DNA of 64,000 nucleotides from Armigeres subalbatus (taxonomy: Eukaryota > Arthropoda > Insecta > Diptera > Culicidae), in the NCBI RefSeq assembly GCF_024139115.2, contig NC_085140.1, positions 318,683,259-318,747,258 of the forward strand, in the 5' to 3' direction. Positions 11,255 through 22,637 of this stretch are shown here, piece by piece. The notes below the pieces were generated by a model. That model was given only the letters and a program-made list of their open reading frames with translations, was not told the origin of the DNA and did not search any database. A program made the translations under genes and the position numbers. Within the stretch, counting starts at the first letter, position 1. Every line of letters begins with the position of its first letter.

Positions 11255-11493
11255 CACACTTATTTTTTTTACCGGAATCTCAGCAGTTTGTTGAACTTTT
11301 ACCGAGATTCGCACAGCCGAGCCCCAGCAAACGTGTTTTTTGCTGAAATTTCTGTCAAAATTGCTGAAAATCAGTAAATACTTTGCCGAAAACCAGCTAG
11401 CAAGCGTTATTTTTGCCAGGATATCAGTTTTTATTTTGCTGGACAAACGGCTGTGCGGATTTTGCCGAGCTGCAGAAATAAAAACTGAGTGTG
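11255..11493. mobile_element. TA-flanked MITE, copy 1
   Basis: Bounded by TA dinucleotides, with inverted ends CACACTTATTTTT and (other strand) CACACTCAGTTTTT, and internal inverted phrases around CGCACAGCC and GCTGTGCG. A second copy lies at 37523-37760 in the opposite orientation. 239 bp, non-coding. TA flanks fit the Tc1/mariner-type group. Confidence 0.7.
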
Positions 11494-11511
11494 TAGGTTT
11501 TGTAGTGGGTA

Positions 11512-11798
11512 GGGCCTTCCATAGCCGTGCGGTAAGATGCGCGGCTACAAAGTAAGACCATGCTGAAGGTGGCTGGGTTCGATTCCCGTTGCCGGTCTAG
11601 ACAATTTTCGGTTTGGAAATTGTCTCGAACTCCCTGGCCATAAAAGTATCATCGTGTTAGCCTCATGATAAACGATTGCAGAAATGGTAACTTGGCTTAG
11701 AAACCTCGCAGTTACTAATAACTGTGGAAGTGCTTAATAAACAGCTGCGAGGCGGCAATGTCCCTGTGGGGGATGTAATGCCAATGAAGAAGAAGAAG
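11512..11798 (+). mobile_element. Feilai-type SINE, copy 1
   Basis: Begins GGGCCTTCC, has a tRNA-like head with perfect pol III B box GGTTCGATTCC (11576-11586), then the family body (AGCCTCATGATA, ACCTCGCAGTTA, AACTGTGGAAGTGCT) and ends in the AAGAAGAAGAAG triplet repeat. This is the layout of Feilai, the abundant Aedes aegypti SINE. Full length (about 287 bp). I could not see a convincing target duplication. A second copy is at 49270-49553. Confidence 0.85.
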
Positions 11799-11799
11799 A

Positions 11800-12250
11800 T
11801 TTTGATTTACTAATTGCCATGCATATTATGTACAACACCAAGTTTTGGAATCGAAAATTGTACAATTATCAAAAACAATTTTGTATGGTATTCTTTGTAT
11901 TAAGCGTTTTGTATCAATTCTCGCATGCAAACCGATCAGAGAATGTCACACTTGTTATGCCAGCTCATTGCATTAAATCGGTTTATTTGGTTTTGATCAA
12001 TACCGGGTACCTAATGCTAGGGAATCTGTGCATCTGAGGCAAATTATGGCAAACTGTTTACGAAACTAATACAAGATTGCAATAAAATGTTCCAATCTCT
12101 GGTTGGGTGTATCAACAAGTTTTTATTGGAATTATAATACATCCGCCATTACGCATTTTGGTCCGAGGTATCCCCTGGGGCCGGCAAACGTACCCCCAGC
12201 TTTTTCTATCTCGGGCGACCACATGCAAGTATCGTGGGTTCTTTGATCAA
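11800..12250 (+). mobile_element. hAT-like element fragment, second copy
   Basis: The segment with ATGCATATTATGTA near 11819 and the GGTATCCCCTGGGGCCGGC and GTACCCCC phrases near 12170-12200 match the hAT-like segment at about 2170-2345. Feilai lies immediately upstream. No open transposase frame. Confidence 0.45.
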
Positions 12251-12261
12251 TTTCGCATAAA

Positions 12262-12460
12262 AAGCAGTCATGAAAGGATTTTGTGCTTTCTTTTAAAATT
12301 AAAATTTCTAAAATATTTTGATAGATAATACAAATACAAAGAATAATGACTAGTCGATAAATTAATCATATTCCTTTAATCCACTGAGTTGAAAGTGGTG
12401 ATACACACAAAAATAAAGCATATAATGCGCACTTACATGCCTTGTCACGGAATAAATTTG
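12262..12460 (+). repeat. Dispersed repeat, paired with 37260-37450
   Basis: From AGCAGTCATGAAAGGAT through TCGATAAATTAATCATATT and GGTGATACACACAAAAATAA the sequence closely matches 37260-37450 in the same orientation. Non-coding. It probably belongs to the hAT-like element that precedes it here. Confidence 0.55.
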
Positions 12461-13600
12461 TATACATGACAATTGGTCGGAGTTCTGCCAAATCACACTG
12501 AGTGCCAATGAATAATTTTACAGATGATTAAACAGAAGGACATAATTTTACGTCAAAACAAAATTGCACTTATCGTCGACTGATAATGTTTTTTCGTATT
12601 TGAAGGTATTTGTGGGGAAAGATATTTTTCACTCCCCAATTTTTTTTCTGGAATATCTGGAAAATCGCGCCTACTTGACGAGAATCGTTTTTCGTTTCAT
12701 CATTTTTTTACGCCTCTCTCATTTTTAACGTAAAACTCTTGAATTATTGAAATTGTTGATCACAACGGAATTCGAACCTAGAACATCAACTAAAATGGTA
12801 CTCACTACTACACTACACATCAATTGCTTATAGGAGTTAGGTCGTTTGTGAGAGACATAAAAGCTACTCTTGTAGGCATTGGTGAAGGCCCGAAAATGTT
12901 GGAAGGAGTGAGAAAACGAGTTAAACTTTTTATGGCACTGGAAGTTAGCAAAAAATGGTCCTCACAACAACAGATTTTCATTCTCGCAAAACAATTTTTC
13001 GGCAAAAATCTGGTTGAGTGCTCATGACAATGAGTGAGAATAACGATCTCTTCTCACCAAAGGTCGACAGACTTTTCCGATGTTATTGCGATTGCCCGTG
13101 ATAAGTAAAATATCGTTTCAATTAAAACTCTCAATTGCGTAAGTATTCCTCAAGAAACCACAACGCCTCCTGGTTACCCCCCTGAAGCAACGATATATTG
13201 CCAAAACACCCAAATCTGACGAAGCCATCGATTTCACAATCATGGAAACCACAACTGTGTGTCGTATGATGCCACCACTGTATGGCATCAATGAATTATG
13301 AAATTTACGTTGGCGGCTGTTCACTGTGCCTAACTGGACCTAGACCGCTTCAGCCCTCGGATCTCATTGTCATTTTCCATTTCAATGGAATTCGGTTCCC
13401 AAGCACCCATGAAGACTGTCGATGGTCAGTTTGGGATTGGAGTAATGTGTTTTCATCGGAAGCAACAATGTGATGATGAGTATTTGACTTCAGTGACAAT
13501 GCGATATGTTGCTGCAGTAGAAATGCGGTTTCGAGAGAGTCGGATTTGGGTAACTTCACACCTGTGGGTAATTAGGAAAATCAATACATTCAAAGTTAAT
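12461..13600. other. No recognised gene
   Basis: AT-rich DNA with short frames (at most about 84 codons) on both strands and no family match. Confidence 0.4.
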
Positions 13601-13800
13601 TGCCTATATGCCGGGTATTAAGCCACCCGGAGTGGAAATTAATTACTATGTCTGAAACTTGATTATGCATATGTACAACATGTGATAGATTTAGTTCGGA
13701 AAAGGTATTGGAGGGTAACCGCCCTTCGGTGGGGTTTGATCCCACGACCCCAGTTCGCATGACAGGTGCTTTCCCTACTAAGCTACGAAGGACCTCCGTC
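13600..13800 (-). mobile_element. tRNA-derived SINE, third type
   Basis: On the minus strand, 13793 downwards gives a tRNA-like cloverleaf: acceptor arms CCTTCG/CGAAGG pair fully, the T stem GTGGG/CCCAC pairs fully around ATCAAAC, the D region is TAGCTTAGTAGG, and the anticodon stem pairs 4 of 5. The 3' half runs to about 13600. Because this tRNA part is followed by an unrelated body it is read as a SINE. End points and target duplication are not certain. Confidence 0.55.
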
Positions 13801-13835
13801 GTCCACTGCAGCTTAGCGGGTACTGATGAAACCAA

Positions 13836-14734
13836 ATTCCCAGCACCAGGTACCAGCCGATCTCTCGCAATACATTTTCAGAACTAACTCTCTCAAATGT
13901 ATTTTGTACACATCATGTCAACCAAGTAGGATGAGTATTTAGTATTGTCCGGCTCCTACACACTTGCTTCATCAGCAACGGCGCTCAATGAAGTAGGGTT
14001 GTGTGAGGAAAATCAACTTTTTGTAAACATAATTTGGAGTAATTTAGATTCAAAATAACGTCATCTTTATCACTTATTCTGAATTGACGTTTGAATTGGT
14101 TAAGACTATAGCTTTTTGATGTTTCCAAGTAACAAACTATTTCCAAAACGCCTTGAGCGATTTAAATAGCTTTTTAGAACGATACCAAGAATCAGTATCA
14201 GTATAATAGAATACCGCTTATTTCTTGTTGCTAAATTACGCTTGACCGAAATGTCAACTGACAACAGTCACTAATTTGGCTTAGAAAATGGGAGAGACAC
14301 TCCACCTACAAAGTATTGTTCACGGAATAAGTTGCTACGAAGGCGAACGTACAACGATGAGTACGGCGTCGTCGGTCGTAGGTTGTCGCCTCGAGGGTTA
14401 CTACGCGCGCACTGCTGCATTATGCTGATCCAAACGATGCTATCTTCCGCTGCAATTCCCCATAATTAGCTCATTTAAATAAGTGCCTGGTGGTTTATTT
14501 CCGTCCCACTTTGTGCACTGACATTTTTTTTGCTTTCTTTTCCATTTTGCAAACAAGCAGTTTTCGTAACACATCCCATCCAGTAAGTCACGGAACCACC
14601 CCAGCAGCCCGCCAATCCAACTACACGTTGAACTTCCACCGACCCTCATTTGGAACTTCGTTCCGTTCTGACGGGCTTGTTTTTCACCGCCTTTTCGTGT
14701 TATTATGCAGATTATTATGATCGTTATTTAATTA
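13836..14734. other. No recognised gene
   Basis: Mixed DNA including a GC-rich, CG-rich patch at about 14330-14420 and a stretch to 14700. Frames are shorter than 80 codons. It might be unique host sequence. Confidence 0.35.
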
Positions 14735-16533
14735 CTAGCTGTATGTACCCGGCCTTGCTCAGAGTTGCCAGTTTGATTCGCAGTTTTTTAATCGGAAAAT
14801 GATAAAACCAATTGGTCAACAGGGTAATTGTGTTTTCTTATTGATACTTCATCGTTTGATATAAGGCAGATTTCATTTGAAAACATTGACTGATTTTGAA
14901 AAAGGGATCAAATCCAAAATCGCTTTATTCCGGGCAATCGTCTATTCCTAAAGAAGATCCACCGATGCCTTATTCCGGGAAAACGTCTATTTTTGAAGAA
15001 AGGATCACATTCACCATCCAGAAGGAAATACATTAATCATTGATTTTTTGACTGAGCAAACCATGATTTCGATGAAGTGTTTAGTTTAGTTGATCGATAA
15101 CTAAACAATACAACTCACCCACACACTCCTCTTTTCCATCCTTAACCCACTATCGTCGTCTCCTTAATATGAAGAATGTGTGTTCGAAAATTTACTGAAA
15201 TCGGCTAAGGGGAGATCATAAGTTACACTGAGGTGATTGAGAGTTGAACAATGCCAGCCCCTCCACAACTTTCCCGTTTTCTAAATATCATCCCTATCAT
15301 CTTCGCCTTCTTGAGAAAAAGAATGTTTGATCCAAATTTGGTTGAAACCGGGCAAGGGGTACAGAAGTTATGCTGGAACATTGCAAACCTTGCTTTTATT
15401 CATTAATCTTTAATCATAATCATATAATTTTCATACCTTTTAAAATTTGGAATAAAGATTACTCGATTATTGATCACTATGCAAATTATTCAATTTGATC
15501 ATTTATAATCATTAATCATTAATCATAAGTATCGAACGTTAATCATTAATCATACACATAGTGTGTCAACATTGAATCACGATCGGTAATCGTTAATCAT
15601 ACTCCAACGGTTTTTTTTTTCATTATTCATAATCGTTAATCATTATAAAAAATGAATTTAATCGTTAATCATTATTAGTCATCATTGTCAAAAATGAATA
15701 AATCTTTAATCATAATCTTTAATCATAGAGTTGAATGATTTAATCATTTAATCTGGTTGGAAGTTACACTGAATGGCTCGTTTTCAAAGATAACCCCTTC
15801 CTCTTATCCTCCCTCTTTTCTCAATGACCATTTCACCCCTTTTGTTATCTTCTCCTTGGGATAGAGAATGTGTTTACCAAATTTGGTTGAAATCGGTACA
15901 GGGGTTCAGAAGTTACACTAAATTGCTCGTTTTTGAACAATACCTCTCCTCCAGACCCCTCCCCTTGCCCAAATTACCCTCCCATACGATCGGCTCCTCA
16001 TAGTGAATATGTGTGCAAAATTTGATTGAAATCGGTCCTGGGGTTGGGAGTTACACTGAGTTGCTCGTTTTCCAAAGACAACACCTCCCCTATACCCTCC
16101 CTTTTTTCCAATGACCATCCCATCCCTTTGTTATCTTTTCCTTATGATGTAGAATGTGTGTACCAAATTTGGTTGAAATCGGTACAGGGGTTCATGATTT
16201 ACTTTGAATTGCCCGTTTTCTAAACAAAACCCCTCCCCCCAGACCCCTCCCCCTTTCCCAAATCCCCTCCCATATGATTACCTCCTCGTAGTGAATATGT
16301 GTACAAAATTTGGTTGAAATCGGTCCTGGGAGTTGAAAGTTACACAGAATTGTTCGTTTTCTGAACAAAACCCCTCCCACCACCCCTCCCCCTTTTCTAC
16401 ATGACCATCCCACCCCTTTGTTAACTTCCTCTGAGGATAGAGAATGTCTGTACCAAATTTGGTTGAAATCGGCCAAGTGGTTCAGAAGTAGTTAGCGAAC
16501 ATACATACATAGATTGGTTTTTATATATATAGA
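14735..16533 (-). mobile_element. Non-autonomous Helitron, minus strand
   Basis: On the minus strand the element starts TCTATATATATAAAAACCAA (from 16533) after an A, and ends GGGTACATACAGCTAG (to 14735) before a T. TC at the 5' end, CTRR at the 3' end and insertion between A and T are the Helitron rules. There is no Rep/helicase frame in 1.8 kb, so it is non-autonomous. Its interior contains the minisatellite at 15760-16490 and an ATTAATCATTAATCATAAT-rich patch at about 15400-15750. The 39425-39679 element shares the TCTATATATATAAAAA start. Confidence 0.65.
15760..16490. repeat. ~145-bp minisatellite inside the Helitron
   Basis: About five tandem units starting near 15761, 15911, 16050, 16196 and 16338. 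Each has AGTTACACTGAATTGCTCG, a C-rich run (CCCCTCCCC), AGAATGTGTGTACCAAATTT and GGTTGAAATCGG. Related, more diverged units appear upstream near 15180-15370. Non-coding. Confidence 0.75.
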
Positions 16534-17479
16534 TAGATAGAAGAAGAAGATGCCGTCATTTCGCCGGGTTTGCTGCCTACGTGGATAAACTAGAGGAGCA
16601 CAGAAGGCACTACGATATACGGTGCGACAACGACACATGGCTTCCGAAACGCCGTGAGCCAAGGACCTAGGCCTGTAGAAAAGCGGAGCTCTGTTATGTG
16701 TGTAGATTGGAGTAAGGTCGCAACCGAGTTGGCTTGTGGTAGGTGAAATTGGCTGACCGACAGCGATGAAGTGTGTAGTTATAGGCAGATTATAGGTAGT
16801 GTGTAAGCGTAAGGATTTGCTGGATTTGTTCGCAAGCCGATATTGACGGAAAATTAATGACGTGGAAATTATTGGGAAAGACTTTTTTTTGGAGAAATGC
16901 AAAAGGGAAGCGAAAAAAGTTAAGCTCATAATTAGGTGATATAAATACACACCGTGAGAGCCACCTTATTTCCGAAAGGCTCCGAAATATTAATTTCCTA
17001 ACGAAGTGCTTTGATAATAAATTCTTAATAATGTGGATCAAAATCAATAAGCCCTAAAGGTAATCAAAATAATCTCAAATAAGTTAAGGTAAGTATTCTC
17101 TCGCAAGAATAAATGTATTACACATAATTGTGCCCAACAGAAATAAAATTAATTTTGTATGATCGAAAAGACCAGCAATTTTTACTATTTTGCTTCAACG
17201 GACAATAGCCAGAAAAAACACGCAAGTATGATTTTGACAAGTATGATTATAGGGTCACTGGAAATAATGTTGATCTAGGATGTAACGTTGGCTTACACAG
17301 ATAGAAAAAGTTGTTGAAATTTACACGAAAGTAATGCAAATAAAGGGAATGCCAAAAAGCGCGTAAATTTAAACGATATTATCACCTGAATGTATGCAAT
17401 TTGTATTGCATTATGTCACTTTTTATACGAATAAGTGTCATAATGGTATGTAAATGGCATACGTTTAGGGCGAACTTGT

Positions 17480-17765
17480 TAGAAAAGATCCATGTACGCT
17501 CAGAATAGTGTAATTTTCCACGTCTTTATTATTCACGCGCTGATTACTTTTCATTATTTTTTTGCTGTGATATCACGCAAATTAATCAATAATTCAGCGA
17601 TAATACATCGTTTTGTAGAGATATTTATCACTACTTCTTTAATAAATGTATCAAGCATATCTTAGTTACATTACGCTAGATCAACTGATAAACGCAATGA
17701 ACTAGCGTGAAAAGTTACTTTGACTCGGTTTTTAGCAGCCACTTAAGCAGACATGCTGTGCATTA
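17480..17765 (-). repeat. Dispersed repeat, inverted relative to 44995-45215
   Basis: The reverse complement of this block shares CATTGCGTTTATCAGTTG, TCTAGCGTAATGTAACTAA, ATAAATATCTCT and ACGATGTATTATCGC with 44995-45215. Old non-coding TE pair; family unknown. Confidence 0.5.
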
Positions 17766-17767
17766 AG

Positions 17768-18090
17768 AGTTTTGCCTTTTTCGTACAACAAAGTTGTACC
17801 GAAAGGCTATAATTTAACTCCTAAAACTAACGTTTTACAGGAACATCCAATAGTAAAATTTCTTATACGATTCGACTCAGTTCGATAAATCGAGGTGATG
17901 TCTGTAAGTGTGTGTATGTATGTGTGTATGTTCGTATGTCTGTATTGTCACTTTTTCAACGTCTAATACTCACACGATTAACACGAGCTTAACCGATTTT
18001 TTCCGCAAACAAGTTGCATTCTACAGAAGACACTCTTCTTATTACATGCTATTTAATTTGATCAAGATTGATCAATGCGTTCGCAGCTGA
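17768..18090 (+). repeat. GACTCAG/GATGTCTGT dispersed repeat, copy 2
   Basis: Begins with a small inverted repeat around GTACAACAAAGTTGTAC, then TTCGACTCAGTTCGATAAAT and GATGTCTGTAAGTGTGTG. Related to 2590-2800 and, on the other strand, 23168-23666 and 27452-28288. Confidence 0.5.
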
Positions 18091-18170
18091 TAAGGAAAAT
18101 GGTTTAGGCAGTTTTCCATTTTTCTTATATAATCGGGACTACGAGCATTGAGCAGCTACCATGCTTGAAT

Positions 18171-20227
18171 GAATCTATGACAAAAGGTCGAGGGACAAAA
18201 GGTCGACAGACAAAAGGTCGAAGGACAAAAGGTCGAATGGACAAAAGGTCGAAGGGACAAAAGGTCGACGGGACAAAAGGTCGAATGGACAAAAGGTCGA
18301 CGGGACAAAATGTCGAAAGGACAAAAAGTCGAAGGGACAAAAGGTCGAAATTACAAAATTGGTTAAAATTGAAAAGCCATAGTATTGAGAACAAAACAAA
18401 TGAAATCTATGATGTGAGTACCGTCATCGGGGGTGACACTTGTCCAAATAAGGGTCAGATTGGCCCATGTTTTCAACAAATTCAGCACAAGGAAAATGTA
18501 ATATAAGACCCTTTTCGAGCGATTCAGATAGCCGACCTACAGACTCTAATTTCTACACAAAACTCTACCACTAATATGCAATATGCATAAGCACATTCAT
18601 TCATTTATTTAGCTTACATCTAAACAGAAACCACTGAATCAACAATTTGACGCCACAATACACGAGTTAATAATTCGAGAACAAGGAGTTCTGTTTAAAA
18701 AAAAATTAAACGTCTCACTACCTTCACTGTACACAACCAACTGATTTATTATCCTTAACTTAACTACATTACAAGTATGCTAAGTCTGCACTGGCTCGGT
18801 AGGTACAGGTTTGATGACCGCCCTCGATATCGTTCGCCTGGTTCTGCTGATGCGCCTCGATGTTGCCAACTCCAAAATGCTGACACCGATGGGAACGTCG
18901 ATGGAAATTCACAAAATCCGGTCGGCAACGACGTTAACTCACGGTTCGATACCGCATCTCTCCAGCCTCGAATGCGCCCCACGCAGGTCAAGTCGTTTTA
19001 CACTTGGTCTGCCCACCTCGCTCGCTGTGCTCCATGCCGTCTCGTATCTGCCGGATCGGTAGCGAACACCATCTTTGCAAGGTAGTTGTACGGAATTCTT
19101 GCAACATGCCCTGCCCATCGTACCCTTCCGGCTTTAGCTACCTTCTGCATACTGGGTCCGCCGTAGAGCTGGGCTTGCTCGTGGTTCATTGTTCGCCGCT
19201 ACACACCGTCTTTTTGTACACCGCCAAAGATGGTCCTCAGCACCCGTTTCTCGGATACTTCGAGTGCTTGCATATGCACAATCATGATTTTATCCTGAAA
19301 CACTAATGCAGGATCGTTCATGCTGTGTACCATAAGAGAGATTTTTTCGTAAAGTTGTACAATATACAACATCACGCATGTTTGAGAGTTAAAATGATTC
19401 GTACGGTTGAATCACCGAATAATGTGCATAATGTAAACTGTTATGTACGGCTTAAGGCCAGTCTTTGTGTACATGATTCAGTGTTTATTTCTTATTTAAA
19501 ACCAATAATAACGCCACGTTGAATTAAAACCAATAATATTTCCATCTAATACATGATGATGATTGGAAAATGAATTTGACACACATTTATACAAAAGACT
19601 TCTGATTCTCCATGATCGATATCGGAATGTAATGTATAGGAATGTATAGGAAGTCGCGTTGGTGAAATAATTAATTATACGACACTGAATCAAAGATACC
19701 AAAACCAACGTATTTCACTCAAGCAACACGTGTTACAAGAGCACGATCTAACAAGTTTTAATTTTTCAGTTCTCGTCCCGAGAACTAATCAAAATCATAC
19801 AATGCTCGGCCTGGCTGTTGAATATTCACCGTAAATTGGTTAAAGAACTGCCCATGAAATAAAGAAGGAGAAATCTCTGGAAAATGTAACAAGCTAAATT
19901 TTTTTTCAGAAACATGTTTTCAAACTTGTCGAATATTTAGTATTTTTCATGTATACAGAATTATAGATTTTTAAATTTTGTCCATTCGACTTTTTGTCCC
20001 TTCGACCTTTTGTCCCGTCGACGTTTTGTCCCCTCGACCTTTTGTCCCGTCGACCTTTTGTCCCGTCGACCTTTTGTCCCGTCGACCTTTTGTCCCGTCG
20101 ACCTTTTGTCCTTTCGACCTTTTGTCCCTTCGACCTTTTGTCCCATCGACCTTTTGTCTCTTCGACCTTTTGTCCGTCGACCTTTTGTCCTTCGACCTTT
20201 TGTCTTTCGACATTCTGTCCCAAAGCC
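18171..20227. mobile_element. FoldBack-like element 1 (9-bp target duplication)
   Basis: Flanked by the 9-bp direct repeat TGCTTGAAT (18162-18170 and 20228-20236). Left subterminal array at about 18180-18355 is made of 16-bp units GGTCGAAGGGACAAAA; the right array at about 19975-20220 is the same unit in reverse complement. The left end starts GAATCTATGACAAAAGG; the right end, on the other strand, starts GGCTTTGGGACAGAATG. Long tandem-repeat inverted termini plus a 9-bp duplication is the FoldBack (FB) plan known from Drosophila. The 1.6-kb middle has no transposase but carries an antisense LINE fragment at 18780-19260. Compare 41302-42255. Confidence 0.85.
18780..19260 (-). pseudogene. LINE ORF2 C-terminal fragment
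   Basis: Minus strand at 18998-19189 reads KAGRVRWAGHVARIPYN, KMVFATDPADTRRHGAQRA and RWADQV, the conserved tail after the reverse transcriptase of many non-LTR elements (compare GAQRARWIDQVEDDLRTL at 49080-49268, minus). Upstream (plus coordinates 19190-19260) continues in another frame. It lies inside FoldBack-like element 1, so either it was captured or it inserted there. Confidence 0.6.
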
Positions 20228-20253
20228 TGCTTGAATATAACTGGTGTTTGCTC

Positions 20254-20643
20254 AATTGGCGCTTTGATGTTGCACGAAGAAGAAGAAGCAGAAAGATGAT
20301 AATCGAAAAAATCTCCACGGGAAACCATACGGAGAAGTTTTTAAAACTCTTCTCAAAAATTCTAAAAGCAATTTAATTAAAAACGGTAAGCAGTACGTGG
20401 TTGGACTTTTCTTATACTGTGTTTTAAGTGTTATATTAGAAAATAATATTTCGAATAGAAATATTGTGTTTATTGTACAGCATAAGAAAAGTCCAACCCC
20501 GTACTGCTTACCGTTTTTAATTAAATTGAATCTAGAATTTTTGAGAAGAGTTTTAAAAACTTCTCCGTATGGTTTCCCGTGGAGATTTTTTCGATTATCA
20601 TCTTTCTGCTTCTTCTTCTTCGTGCAACATCAAAGCGCCAATT
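20254..20643. mobile_element. Long palindrome 1 (167-bp arms)
   Basis: Left arm 20254-20420 (AATTGGCGCTTTGATGTTGC through GTTGGACTTTTCTTATACTGT) is matched in reverse complement by 20477-20643, nearly perfectly, around a ~56-bp loop. It would fold into a long hairpin when transcribed. It starts 17 bp after the right target duplication of FoldBack-like element 1. No coding content. Confidence 0.85.
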
Positions 20644-20920
20644 GGTTAGCATCCTCGCTACGGCAATATCGACGATTCTAACCCAACGAGCAAAGCTTTT
20701 CAAAGCTTACAATGTGAAGCGTGTGGAATTCGAAAACTAATCGACGAACAACGCACGCGCATTTCAGTTGAGAGCCGAATCATTGCCGATGATGATTGCC
20801 ATTATACTTTATCGGAGAATTCGCACCAGCACAGTTGTAAGTTTCATCGTTGGAAACAGAAATCGCATTCGATTACGGCGCGATAGCTGCTTGCTCGTTA
20901 CCAATACAGTGGCCATCACT

Positions 20921-21124
20921 CTAACTTTCACCTACTCAGTGACTGAGTAAAATTGTATTGCCATCTCTTTTCTTTCCACGGAAATTTTACTCAGTTTCCG
21001 TCAAAAGCAGGATTACTCATAGTTTTGAGTTGTCCTGCTTTTGACGGAAATTGAGTAAAATTTCCGTGGGATAGAAAGAGAGAGCAATACAATTTTACTC
21101 AGTCACTGAGTAGGTGAAAGTTAG
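20921..21124. mobile_element. Long palindrome 2 (~98-bp arms)
   Basis: CTAACTTTCACCTACTCAGT at 20921 pairs with ACTGAGTAGGTGAAAGTTAG ending at 21124, and the match runs almost to the centre (GCAGGA/TCCTGC about 21005-21030). Arms also carry repeats of the TTTTACTCAGT type. A compact hairpin element, non-coding. Confidence 0.85.
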
Positions 21125-21183
21125 CATGATGGTGATGTTTGCGTTCGTTTTGTGTCATACTGTATGACTCATACACAAACTTA

Positions 21184-22246
21184 TGTCGTTTTCGTTTATT
21201 CGCACCACTTGCACCGGTGTAGCCAAACTTGCACTGGAATCGTTCGTTTTTAAAAACGGTGCAGTTCCGTTTTTGCACCTTTTGGTAATAAATAAATATA
21301 TCAAAATCAACAAAAGAGAAAGAGAAATCTTTCTATATTTAAATAATTTAAAAAATTTATATATGTATGTTCAATTCATATGAAATTATTGAAGTAAGGG
21401 AAAAAATGTCAAGTTTCCAAAGACCAGCTTTGGAGTAAATCCGTAACGTAACGTATTAGATTTTTTTTTAAATCAATTACGTAGAGATGTGAAAATTTAT
21501 GTTGAAGTCCATAAACTCGTATGGCATTATTTTCTGATAAAACTCAAAATCTATTGATCATTTTGATACCGGCATTGGGGGTGACAAAGAATCAAATGGG
21601 GTTGAAAATATGTCACTGTCAACAACCTAAAATGTTTTTAGTTGCAAGAAAACTAATTAACCATAAGAGTCGTTTTCCAACGATTTTGTTATCGACCTCT
21701 TGGCTGCCAGTAACAGCGATGACTCATTCCTAACTCATCGTCACCCCCGATGGCGGTATTTGAATCGATTTTCGTTTTTAATAGTTTTCAAATAAATATA
21801 AACGGCTATATTTCATGAATTTCTAACATTTACAATTTATCAAATTCTACAAGGGCCTTTTTTTGAAGATTTTTCTACATTTAAATATGTTACAAACAAT
21901 AAACAAAACGCATAAGAAACTACTTTATACGTTTTCAATTTGCAAAATTAAATTACAAAATTTGTGTAACGCTTTGTGTAATATAAAGTAGATATTTAAA
22001 AAAAAACATTAAAAACAAGACAAAAATATTACATAATCCTATTACATCCTTACAAATATTACATCCTTACATAAATCTCAATAATATTTACTCGCTATAT
22101 GATATTTGATAAATTTGATTGACGACATCACCAACACCATCGAAAAGATGTGTTGGCAATCAAAAATTTGCACCCAAACCGTTCGTATTTGCGGTGGCAA
22201 AAGTTGCACCGCCGGTGTACACCGTTCGGAATAAACGAAAACGACA
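21184..22246. mobile_element. PIF/Harbinger-like element with TTA target duplication
   Basis: TTA at 21181-21183 and 22247-22249 flank inverted ends TGTCGTTTTCGTTTATTC. A 3-bp TTA duplication is typical of PIF/Harbinger. Just inside, CACCGGTG-type sequence occurs at both ends. 1,063 bp, AT-rich interior without a transposase frame, hence non-autonomous. Confidence 0.65.
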
Positions 22247-22319
22247 TTAATTTTCGCCGACCGGCCGATGGCTCTGCTTACTGGGGAAACACGACCGGAC
22301 AAGAAACAAATTTTCACTT

Positions 22320-22610
22320 TCTCATTTGACCGAAAAGGTCATTTGAAAAGCGAGAAATAAGCGCGAAGTGAGTAATGCGACATTTCACTTTTCACTTCGC
22401 GCTTCTCACTTTCTACAGCGGGAAGAGAAAAATGAAGATAGAGAAGTGAGACGTCTTGCTACTCACTTTTCATTTCTCACTTCTCACTGTAAAAAGTGAG
22501 AAATGAGGAGTGAGAAGTAAGGACGTCTCACTACCAACTTCACGCTACTCACTTTTCACAGTGAAGAGAGTAGTGAGACGTCTCACTTCTAACTGTTCAT
22601 TTTATTTTTC
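22320..22610. repeat. AAGTGAGA nested inverted repeats
   Basis: Many copies of AGAAGTGAGA and its complement TCTCACTTCT, including GTGAGACGTCTCAC palindromes, so any copy can pair with several others. Low-complexity and non-coding. Confidence 0.75.
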
Positions 22611-22637
22611 CAACTGTACTAATACTAAAATAAGTTA

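Noticed and set aside
19906..20376. Frames of 100-140 codons rich in KGQKVEGTK or PFVPSTFCPFDLLS
   Set aside because: They are translations of the 16-bp FoldBack terminal repeat in different frames and strands.
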